Shown here: positions 12,734-24,400 of the stretch, in pieces | Layout: each line of letters starts with the position of its first letter | How positions within the stretch are numbered: the stretch's first letter is position 1 | NCBI GenBank assembly: GCA_911728455.2 | Contig: OU452221.1 | Location: 5,670,290-5,734,289 of the forward strand | From: Marthasterias glacialis | Taxonomy: Eukaryota; Echinodermata; Asteroidea; Forcipulatida; Asteriidae | Direction: 5' to 3' | DNA: 64,000 bases | Position numbers and translations under genes: made by a program | Notes under the pieces: model-generated | The model's database searches: none | Told to the model about the DNA's origin: nothing | What the model saw: only the letters and a program-made list of their open reading frames with translations

Positions 12734-15700
12734 TCACTCTTCAGGGACTTCTTTGACTTCCTTCAGGTACTGCATCTTGAGGCTGCCGAGGTACAGCCGT
12801 AGACTTGGTTCATCCAGCCTAGAGTTACGAGCTGCTTGTATCAGCCGGTTAGCCAGCCTGTACACAGCCCTGTGGTCCTTGTCTTGGTGAGTGTTTGAAT
12901 GTAGTTGCTGTAATAATAACACAAGTAATGCGATTAGCCTTTTTGAGATATGGAGGACACTATATGAGTGCGCTGTTTGGTTTGGGTGTATACAGACAGA
13001 TTTACCCGGACCAAATAGTGCACTTGTAATTTGTCCACTGTATCTCAATAAGGCTAATTTATACAGTGGCTTAAATAGCATGGACGACCTCAAAGCATGG
13101 AACAAAATGTATCACCACTTCGCACTGGACGTCTCACAGTGTAAAGTCTGCCATCTTTACGGGCAATGATACATCATTTTTGAATGCACAACTATGCTTT
13201 ATGTGTGTAAATACCGCATACGGCATGCAGGAGTTTTGTTAAATTCCTTGCATGATTGGTCGGTGAGCCACTCGGCTGCGTAGAGAAATTAAAACGCTTG
13301 ACGCGGCTCAGAGCCAGAACCCAAGTTGCCCGTAAAGATGGCGTCTATCAGGACCTATCTATAGCTAAACTAAACAAGATAAGAGTACATAACCATGGTA
13401 AAACAACTGTAGCCAGTTTGCTGTATGGGATCAAAGGACACTATCAATGAGTTTTAGGGCCATGTCACACAAGGCAATTTACAGGCAACCAGTTCCAGGC
13501 AATCTCCAAGAAGGAAAGGTATTCACATTTGAATTTTATCATCATCTTCTTGAGGATACGAGAAAAACTGAGACAAAGATACACTCATTATGGTTGTATC
13601 TTTTGAGTTTTTTGTTTTAAGTTACTTTGGGGAAAGTACTTCCTGTGCTACCAAAGTGTTCCTTCTGCATGCGGTGCAGTTGGTTGCCTCCAAGTTGCCT
13701 GTAAAAATTGCCCTGCTTGGCAAGGACCTTAGAAGGAAATATCTTTTTCTTTTATCAACAGCGTCCTTTTCAAGAACTGTTTGAACAATTTGTCTCTCCT
13801 CTTGGTTGATTGTTAACAACTTAATTTGTAAAGTAAAACATAAATTCAAATAATGATAACCCTCGGCTCTTAGTAAAACAAAACAAACAAACAAATAAAC
13901 AAATAAACAGACAAACAAACGAGCTTTGAGGTTTTTCCCAAACCTAATTACTTGCCTTTCTCTGATCCGACCATTTTTCCGACAGTCTTTTGGCCTCAGC
14001 TAACACGGATTCAGGAAGGGTGCACAGCTCAGCTAGCTTGATCCCTGAAGTCAACAATCAGACAGAGAAACATTTAAACCAGAACATTAGGAATTTTCAA
14101 ACGGTTACGAACCAGCAAATATGTACCTAATTTGTGTCTTGCCCTTCTTGCAATTTTTTTTTTTTTTACTTTTTTTTTTAATGGAAGTCACCAGACACAC
14201 AAGGCCAGTAAGCCACTCGAGGTGTGGGCTACAAATCAACTGTTTTTTTGAGGGGCCAATCCCACCTACTCCTGGGGCTGAAACAGGGTAACCCCCTTTA
14301 CATTCGGTAAGGATGTAGGCTTGGGTATCATCCATCACAAGCCTGGCTGGTAGAGTGGAAGGCTCTACCTCCCCAACTTTTATGGAGCAATTATGGTTAA
14401 GTGCCTTGCTCAAGGACACAAATGTCATGACCGGGACTCGAACCCACACTCCGATGACTCAGCCACCAGAGCTTGAGTCCTACGCAATAACCACTCGGCC
14501 ACGACACGCAAATGGTTTCCCTTGGTGAAATATAAAGCCCCCCAAAACATTTTTGGGATTTTGTAATTAATTTTGGAAGATACCGAATGCAATCGCCCGT
14601 TTTATTCTTCATGTCCAAAACTGGTATATTATTCACCCAAAAAGTTCTTGGTCATAACGAGTTTAAAAGGTGGTGGTCGGAATTGGATACAGCACCTTCC
14701 CTTAATAAATTATCTTGATTGTTTTATTTGAATAAACATAAATGTATTAAAAAGAGACAACTTATTTACGATTTGCAACAGATTTGTTATTAAATGAAAG
14801 AGAAAAGTCTAGAAAATCAAACTTTACCAAAATCTCACTTTTGAAAAATTGGGTCAAAGTTAAGGGATTTGCCAGAGTCAGTCATAAATAATTCAATAAT
14901 GAAAACCTTATTTAAAAAAAAATATTTTTCAAAATTGTCACAAAGCAATAAGCAATGATAAGGTTACCATAATGCTGTTCTTCAGTTCGTCCTTTGGATA
15001 AAACATGGGAGTATGCAAGTTTCCTCTTTGTGGCAGAAGTTGATCCAACATGCTCCACCTCAAAATGATAACTACAATATAAAAAAACTCATCAACACAT
15101 GAAAATACCGGTACTTCAGTTACTAATCAAAATCACTCAATCTACACTGAAACCTCTGAATACCTATAAAGAGACCAGCATCTCAAACATTCTTCAGTCT
15201 CCTGATGATGACTAGAGCAGGCTAGTCGAAACGTTGAGAACAAACTCACTCCGCTGTAGTGAAGTTATCCGAGAAGCCCCACCAATCCACTAAGCGAAAA
15301 AAGTAGTAGTAGTTCTGGCCAATTTCCTACCTCACAGGTAGTACTTAAAAGCAGGACAGTTCTTTTCAGAACTAAGTTGTCTCCCGAAATCCGAAATCTA
15401 CTCCGCAGTAGTAGAATAATAGTAAGACAAGTTCTCACAAGAACAATCTACTGTATACAGCAAAGTAGATACAATCACGTGGTGTTACCGCAAACCAAAT
15501 ATACATTGATATCACCTCACCATGCAATGCCTCAAATACTATATAGGATTAAGAGTGATACTACTGTATGCACGACACCTCACAAATGAAAGGCAGACAA
15601 TTTTTCCTGGCTTACTTTTCCACATTTGGGTAGAGTACATCCAGATTAGTAATTTCCATGAAGTGAGTGGCGAAGATGGTGAATGCTTTCAAACTCTGTA

Positions 15701-18451
15701 GATATTCACAGATTGAGTGACATATACCAATGCCTTCCTCACTGCTTGTCCCTATTGAAATAATCACAACACATCAATAAAAGTCAGAAGAATAGAGGAC
15801 AACAGATCGATCCATTAAGCCCTGCCCCCATACTTGTTGACCAATCACAGCCTTGGGTACGCCACCGAAAGTCTGACAAAAGTCCGACACGATAAAATTC
15901 CTATTTGAAAATGTAAACATATGTGTGCGTACTTATAGCGCGCGTTCATGTTGTGCAGTGTGGCATTGAAGAGACGCACATTGTGCTGCCCACGTGTACA
16001 GTGGTGATTTAGCCAATGCTGTGATTGGTCAATATGTTTAGGGGTGGGGCTTAATGGATCGGTCTATTGTTTTTAGAATAAGACTAGCGAAAGTTGAAAA
16101 AGGTTTTCCTTGAAAGAGAAGCTGTTGGAACACATTTTCAATTTTACGGATAATGAGGACTTCCTGTAATCGTTGGCAACATTTATACCACACTAAAGGG
16201 AGTTATACATTCTTTCCAACAGTACAGTTTGTTGGGATATGCTTAATTGCAAGGCAGTAATTCATGAATGTTTATTATTGTAATGCAGCAAGAAGCACTA
16301 CATGGGCTTCAGCAGGAACTGTGTTTACATACTGTGACCAGTAAGGCGGATTATGGGTTAAAAAAAAAAGTGGACACATTTCATGTGCCGGAGATATAAC
16401 CATTTTTGATTTTTGAAACACATCATTAAAAACTTTGCTGTTTATTACTTGTCATCCTACCAGTACTGGAGTACTTATTTTATTGTGGAATCAGGGATTA
16501 CACAATAACGCCTGCACAATTCAATAGCCAAAATATTGAGCACCATGATCCGTCCTGTTTGTGTGGGTGAAAGGAAGTGTTACACAGCGTGTGCATACTC
16601 TGTGCACGCTCAGCGGTGAAATATTCGGGCAACCTTTTTTTTTTGGTATTCCGATTTTACACATTTATATTTTTCAACGTCATCCGTTTGCTGGCCCAAA
16701 CAATATTTTTGCAGATACACGTCAGCCAGCGCCAACTGCTTAATACCAGTAAACAACGTAACGAAAATGGGTTCAAATAGTTAACTGATACAAACCTCTT
16801 CCTAGTTCATCAATTATCACCATGGACTTGTTGGTACAATTCTGTACAATGTAATTCATCTCCCTCATCTAAAAAAATCAAACCCAGACAGATTTTAAAC
16901 ACTTTTTTTCCCTGATGCATAAAATTTAACCAATGTAGTTCAGTTTTTGAAAACTTCTTTCGTGCTCTTTAATTGACTTGTCTGAAGACCTCAAATCTTA
17001 CCAGATCCGGGACTCAACTTGACAAGAACTAGTCCTAGTAGGAGGACTCTTCCTCTACGCTGTGCACAGATACAGAGTTCTTTATTGAAGTGATCTAGTG
17101 CGGAGTGGACATTTTTGTCCGCTCTGTAACTTAAACCTCACCTGTGACTAGCTACTAATTTAACCTCATGAACATTTCATGGTCAAATATATATCTGGAT
17201 GACAGAATATTTCTTCGTTAATCTGTCATTTTTATGAGATAATCAATCACTCAATGTAAAACAAAAATCAGTAAATTTTAAAAACCTTTGGTCACTTAAG
17301 GCATGTTTCTGGCGTGGTAACACAATACATGCTCAACATATTTTGTAAACATCGTGCGCTGGATTACTTGAAGAAAATGGTGGGGTAAATGTGACATTTT
17401 GATGTTCAAACTTCAGCACCTGAGAATGATATCAGACACAAGACTGTCGATGAGGTGAAATCGGTAACTTTTGAAAAGAAAAGATCCAAGTTGTAGATGA
17501 AATAGGTTGTCAGTTGAAATATTTATATAAAAGTCTGAAAGTCTTTATATTAAGGGCTTCAGTGGAGTCCTACCTCAAGCATGAATGTAGATGCGTTAGT
17601 CTCAATATCGTCATCACAGCCAATACGAGAGAAGATCTGATCACATACTCGGAATGAGGCATACTCAGCTGGTACAAAGCTACCAATCTGAGCCATGACT
17701 TGCAAGATGGCCAACTGCTTCAAATAGGTTGATTTGCCACTCTGGAGAAAAAAACAGAGGTAGATATAAATGACTTCAGATGTTGATTTGCCACTCTGGA
17801 GAAAAAAACGGAGGTAGATATGAGGGCTTGTAATTGAAAAGCATAACAATTATTTGTTATCCTATTAGCAGCGGGTACCCCAACCACTGTGATAGATGTT
17901 AATTTTTGCATCGGGGATCAAGAATATTATTTGTGTTTTCGCCCATACACCGATGTGTGTTAAGCGCTGTATCCTCAGTACTTTCCCTAGTTCTGTGAAA
18001 AAAACATCCACAGGCATATTCCTCTCATTTTTCTTCAAAGAACTCGGGAAAGTACTGAGTATACAGTGCTTAACACACATCGGTGCATGGGCAAAAACAC
18101 AAATAATATTCTTTATCCCCAATGCAATTATTAGTATTTATCATTATTATTTATTAGTAGTTACTCTTAAGTATGTGTTAAAAAAAGTAGGACTTGTTCG
18201 GTTGTGGGATTACCGGCCCAATGCTAAGACTACTGGACTTGTGGTCCAGTGGGAATTTCAAGCCCTGGCCATTCCAAATGATCCTGGAATGTAACAAGTT
18301 ATTTTTGTCTTGATGGGATAACAAGAAATATTGGGTTGGGGAAGACTTTCCAACAGTTGTCTCAGATTCTGAAACTATACATGCATGTGTGTTGAAAACC
18401 TACCATGTTAGGACCTGTGATGATGATGAAGTTACTTTCTTCACTAGCATA
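12734..18451 (-). CDS. MSH4: MSH4 coding exons 20-26: MutS ATPase domain and C-terminus
   Basis: Exons: 18404-18451, 17574-17741, 16796-16868, 15616-15751, 14968-15071, 13956-14044 and 12734-12907. The Walker A loop is split by a phase-0 intron: exon 20 ends TGPNM and exon 21 begins SGKSTYLKQ. Exon 21 ends in the signature [14 protein letters not shown]. Exon 22 holds Walker B (MVIIDELGR). Exon 23 holds the SSEEGIG and FATHFME switch regions. Exon 24 encodes [10 protein letters not shown]. Exon 26 ends with [20 protein letters not shown] and the tail VPEE-stop, matching the helix-turn-helix used for MSH4-MSH5 dimerisation in the family. Intron 25 starts with GC instead of GT. Confidence 0.93.
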
Positions 18452-21400
18452 CTGCAATACAGAGAAAACGATGTCATCAATTCTGAATTGTATTTGATGG
18501 ATAAAACCAGGGGCCCGATTTTATACAACTGCTTTAGCCAAAAATATTGCTAAACAGTTTCTGATTAGCAAAAATATGCAGGGTACCTCACAGATGGTAA
18601 AATGTGACATGGTATTTTGGCTGGTAACCTTATTCTGGTAAGCATAATTTTGCTGTGCTTACTTTTTGTGCTTAAGCAGCTCGATGAAGCTGGGCAAAGA
18701 TCATCAAGCATCTTAAGTGTCAAACAAATTTTGATGCAGCTAAGCTCCTAGGTGGAGTGAAGTAATGATGAAAATATTCAGTGAAGCATGACGCCACCAC
18801 CAGCAGATTTCCATCTCAGCGACCACATCCTAGCTATTGCTGTTCAGTCATGCAAGGACCGTTTTTTCAAGTATTTTCAAATTTTAACTTGTCACAAGAT
18901 GTTCAAAAGTTATTCCCTGCAAGGGATACAAACGTTTAGTTTTGTTGTGTCCAGAGCAATGAAAATGAATATGGACTGGGGAAAAATACAACACAAGCAA
19001 CTCGAGCAGGAATCAAACCAAAAGTACTTTCCATCCTTCAAGATCTTCTGATGCGACAATCCAGCTTGCCCAAAGAGAGACCAGCTTGATTCCTTGAGGC
19101 CACAAATTGAAAATGAAGTGTCCAGTCACTGTATGGATTGCCTGACACTCATATTGGTAAAGTGCAACGTTAACAAAATTCTGCTGCTACACAACTGTCA
19201 AGAGGGGTGGATTTCACAAAACTAGCCCTTACTTAAGACTAGTCCTAACTTATGACTAGTCCTGTAAGTTAGGATTAGTTACTCGTCCTAACTCGAGATA
19301 AGACTAGTCCTAGTGCTTTGTGAATTCCACACCAGGGATGCATTTTACAAAACTTGTCCCAACTCAGGACTAGACCTAACTTACGACTAGTCCTATAAGT
19401 TAGGGCTAGTTACTCTACCTAACTCGAAATAGGACTAGTCCTAGCACTTTGTGAAATCCACAACAGGGGTGCATTTTACAAAACTTGTCCCAACTCAGGA
19501 CTAGACCTAACTTACGACTAGTCCTATAAGTTAGGACTAGTTACTCATCCTAACTCGAGATAGGACTAGTTACTCGTCCTAACTCGAGATAGGACTAGTC
19601 CTAGCACTTTGTGAAATCCACACAAGGGGTGCATTTTACAAAACTAGTCCTAACTCACGACTAGACCTAACTTACGACTACCCTATAAGTTAGGGCTAGT
19701 TACTCGTCCTAACTCGAGATAAGACTAGTCCTAGCACTTTGTGAATTCCACACCAGGACACGCACACGTGAATCCATAACACCTATTCTCCATGATTTGC
19801 TCTGGTTGCCGATAGGAGCGAGAGTAGATTTTGAAGTTCTGGTTATTACATATCAATGTATCCTTGGTACAGCCCCTGTTGGTCTTCAAAGTTTAATTCA
19901 GGAGTACACACCAGTTAGAAATCTGCGTTCTACCCATGAATCTCTTTTGACACCCCCAGTTACTGAAACTAAAGTCCTATGGTTCCCGCTCTTTCCAATC
20001 TGCTGCTGTTCAGTTATGGAACAAATTACCAGATGTTGTCAAACAGGCCGAAACACCAGAACAATTCAAAACTTGCGTTAAAACAATTTGTATAACTGTT
20101 GAACTCTTGTATATTTGGTTTGCGGTAACACCATGTGATTATATCTACTTTGCTAAATACAGTAGATTGTTCTTGTAATAACTTGTCTTGCTATTATTCT
20201 ACTACCGTGGAGTAGATTTTGGAATTCGGGAGACAACTTAGTTCTGAAAAGAACTGTCCTGCTTATTAAGTACTACCTGGGAAGGTTGGAAATCAGCTGG
20301 GACTACTACTTTCGCTTAGTGGATCGAGGGGACTTCTTGGATAACTTCACTGCCGCGGAGTGAGTTTATTATTTGGTCGTCATTGTTTCGACTAGCTTGC
20401 TCTAATCATCGTCAGGAGACAGAATTCTTAACAGCAGGGACCTCATGGTGATATGCGCTACATAAATATGGCTTTGTTATTAATAGTATCCTGTACCAAT
20501 GATGTCAAAGGTGATAATAAAATAAAGTTAACTTACTGTATTATTTGGGATCGGCTGCTCATATGATATTCTATCCAGAATAGGGTGTTTTCCATTTTTG
20601 ATAGCAAGTGTGTCTGTGAAATCTGGTCTCACTGTAAAAAAAAAGGGGACAACATTAATAAAAACCTAGGATCTCTTTACTATTCAGGATAAGTACATTT
20701 ACAAGTACTTAATATAAAACAAGCTGGTATCTAAATTTATCAAAATATACTGGGAAAAAACATTGAAGAAAATTCACTTTAAAGCCATATGTTGAATATA
20801 TATTGATGATATTTGGCCCTTGGAAAAAACGTAGAAAAATTGTATTGGGTACATGTGCACATGGTATAGGCTTTTATTGACTTTTCAGGCTACTTAATGA
20901 CAAATTTGCTGATTTTTCTGAGAGAACAAAATCAGAAATCAGAATAAAGTAGGAAGAAAATCATGCTTGTTATTAGTACTTTTATTCAATAATATTTTTG
21001 GGTAAGAAAAGCTATGGATGCCCATGAATGACTAGCACTGTAATTAGTAGACCTAAAGAACTTTGTGAAGAGAAGACAGTGAAGATATACTCAGCTTTAG
21101 ATGTGGGAGGTAAACCCTCAATCAAGGAGACCAACTTGATCAGGGACTGAAAACCCAATCCACATGCAAGGCTCTGGGATTCGAAACAGGGTCCACAGAG
21201 GTGAAAGGCGGGGTTTGATACCACTAAGCCAACCAGGGGGTGGATTTCACAAAGCGCTAGGACCAGTCTTATCTCGAGTTAGGATGACTAACTAGTCTTA
21301 ACTTATATGATTTGTCATAAGTTAAGACTAGTCACAAGTTAGGACTAGTTTTGTGAAATCCACCCTAAAAAGGGATGCCATTGATCAATGTAGAATGATT

Positions 21401-24400
21401 GTGTGACCAGAGATGGATTTCACAAAACTAGTCATAACTTAGCACTAGTCCTAACTTATGACTTTTCCTATAAATTAAGACTAGCTACTCATCCTAACTC
21501 AAGATAAGACTGGTCCTAGTGCTTTGTGAAATTCACACCTGCCATCGTACGCTCATATTAGGAAAGTCACTTACATTTACAGTTCAATCTTTAAAGAACA
21601 TTTGTTTGCGAGAAGTGTTAAAAACTGTAAATCTTTCTTTAAAATATCTCACCATACTCTGCCAATGTGCAGGCGTGTGCAAAGGCCACCAGCATGTCAA
21701 GGGTGGAGACACACTCAGCCAACTTGTAGAGGCAGCCGACATGTTCACGAATTTCATTCAAGAGCTCACTCACTACACTGGAAATGACAACATTGAAATT
21801 TGTCTCTCCAGTAACAACAAAATTCTAAAAAACAGGAACTGCCGGTTAAATGGTCTGCCATTTGAGGAGTCAAATTGCATGTGAAGTAATTGTGAGTGTG
21901 TAAATGTGTGAACATCGGCTAAAATGCGCACCACACAGTATAACACAGTGGGAACTGACTCAGAAAATGAAAATGGCACAACTGGATTTATTGTCGTGAT
22001 CACATCAAGTGAATTGGGTCACAATAGAAACACATCGCCATACATAAAGGTACAGTACACGTGCATAATATTGGAAGAGTACATTTTTACCAGAATCTTT
22101 TTATTTTCCAACAAATACATCATAGAATTGCCCCAAGACAATTTCCTGGCCGGGAGATTTTTTTAACAGGTTTATAAAAAAGTGACTATTATATTTCTCA
22201 GCAGCAAAACCAACTTTATATATCAAGTAAACATTTGTACTAAAGTTGGGGGTGGTTCTGAAAAGAACCGCTTACAACTCGGCGTTTCGATCAGTATGTC
22301 TTCAGGAGATCGTCTTCAAGAGATATGAGCTAGCTACATGGTGTCTACCGCAAACCTTACTGTATATTGTATCTCCACCATGCAAAGTTTCAAATCCTAC
22401 TTATTTATACTAAGATTATAATTTTTTTTCTAATGATAATTACCAATGCTAAACACTTTAAGAGGGGCTCTGGGGTCAAATTCAGTCTTGTGATGTACAC
22501 ATTTACAAACAGATGAAGTCCTTAAGAAATGTGAGGTCATTGGATGTTTGTGGACATTAACAAATTTCGCACTGGAAGGGTATCTAATACAATGGCATTT
22601 TACACCATTTTAATGTGAGGTTAGAGACTTGTTATTTTTTTTCCCCACTTTCATAAGGACTCTATCTAATAGACCGATTGCACGACCCGCGACACGTGAC
22701 CCCTTTTGGTTATAAAATGTAAACACACACGTACTCCTCCATAGGAAAGGGTGGTACGGTACACGATGATTAATGCATTTAGTTTATTCGATAGAGGCTT
22801 TTTTTTGCTGTGAAAGATATTCCAGAGTTACCAAAGACCTTCAAGTGGCTGAATAAAGCCAGTAAGGCCAGTTCCAGCAAGTCTTGAAAATTGTAAAAGT
22901 ACCGTATAAATGTGCACGATGTGTACAGCGCGCGACGGAACGTTAGGCCAGACAACCATGATCAACACACACTTTTCAACACAAAAATTTCAAAGTTTTG
23001 AAGCTGAATTCCTCAAAAGAAATTGCTTTCCAAAACTGTGTGATTCCTTTGCTTATTTGAAATTCTGCAAGGCTAGGTAGTAATGTTCACTTTTGCAACA
23101 TTCTTTACCCTTTTTTTTACAGTGATTTAGGCCAACATTACAAACAAAATAACACACGGGTGGCTACATAATAGTCGTTTGACACCGGTAGTGCATGGCT
23201 AAAAAAAGCTCTTTTTAGTAGAATTCTGTTAAATTATGAAACAGAGATGTGATTTAAATTAATGCCACAACATTCTACTTTAAATAAAGGGGCTGATTAA
23301 CTAATTCATCACTTAACGAAAGTAAAATCGACTGTTTTCGAACTCACTCTCTTTACACGTATTTTTTCACCAGCTGTATGACGTCATACCCGATAGGGGG
23401 TCACGTGACCGCATGTAAACATTGTCGCGCAATCGGTCTATTGGAAAATGATTGCATCACAAAACTGAACTTGACCTCTTTAAGCAAGTCACTTCTAACT
23501 AACTGTTTGTTCAAGTTTTGCTTGACTTGTCACTTACATATTTGTCATCAGGTAGATCTCATTCAGCGATTCCCGTACTCGATCTAAAAACACAAGGAAA
23601 ATCAAATGCTTCTTGTTGAATGCATTTCTAACTGATGTGGGCCCAATTTCATAGAGCTGCTAAGCACAACAAAAGTATGTTTACCACTTTAAGGTTACCA
23701 GCCAAGAAAACATGTAACATGTTCAAAGTGTGACTGGTATCCTGCTTACTTTTGCTTAGCAAAACAATATTTAAGCAATATTTTCTGTGAAATTGGGCCC
23801 TGGTCCCAATTTCATAGAGCTGCTTAAGCAGACAATATCGCTGAACAAATTTCTGCTGAGCAAACATTAGCAGGAAACCAGTCAGAAAAGGTCTATGTAA
23901 AATGGTATTTTGGCTGGTATACCTACTTCTGGTAAGCATAATTGGTTTGTACTTTGCTAATCTTTCTGCCTTTCTGCTCTATGAAATTAGTCCAAGGTAT
24001 AAAAAGAAACTAGGTATCTCTTTTTAAAAGAGAGATGTTGATTGGAAATGGCCATCATTTACCAATGCCTTTATATTTTAAAGATATCATACAATGGCAA
24101 AGTTTATACTTAAAAGCTTAATACAAATTTTGTAGGCCTTGAAGCATTTAGCAAAGAAAATAAGCATACATTGTCTCTTTCGTTTGAAAAATTTAATTAA
24201 AAACCTTACAAAACTGCACCATCTTGAACTTACTGTTCAACTTGATCTGTAATGTAAGACAGAATAAACAGCAAGGTTTGAATATTTGCATGAAGGACTG
24301 TATGATAAAATCAAACATTGAAGCAATACACTCATATCAATACTGGTTATTCATTATACTGAAGACTGACAAATAATCTGCCAAACATGTTTTTCTTGTT

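Noticed and set aside
12907-13169. Open frames just upstream of the last MSH4 exon, on both strands.
   Set aside because: On the minus strand the open frame continues upstream through the acceptor at 12908-12909, which fits as intron. The plus-strand frame has no family resemblance.
14424-14512. A tRNA-Ser/Leu-like gene on the minus strand.
   Set aside because: It is continuous with a body shared by another copy at 50075-50395, and is therefore a tRNA-derived SINE head.
18404-24246. Suspicion that MSH4 might be a pseudogene because of apparent frame gaps.
   Set aside because: The 13-nt microexon and GC-AG intron resolve every phase conflict, the total coding length is a multiple of three and all ATPase motifs are intact.
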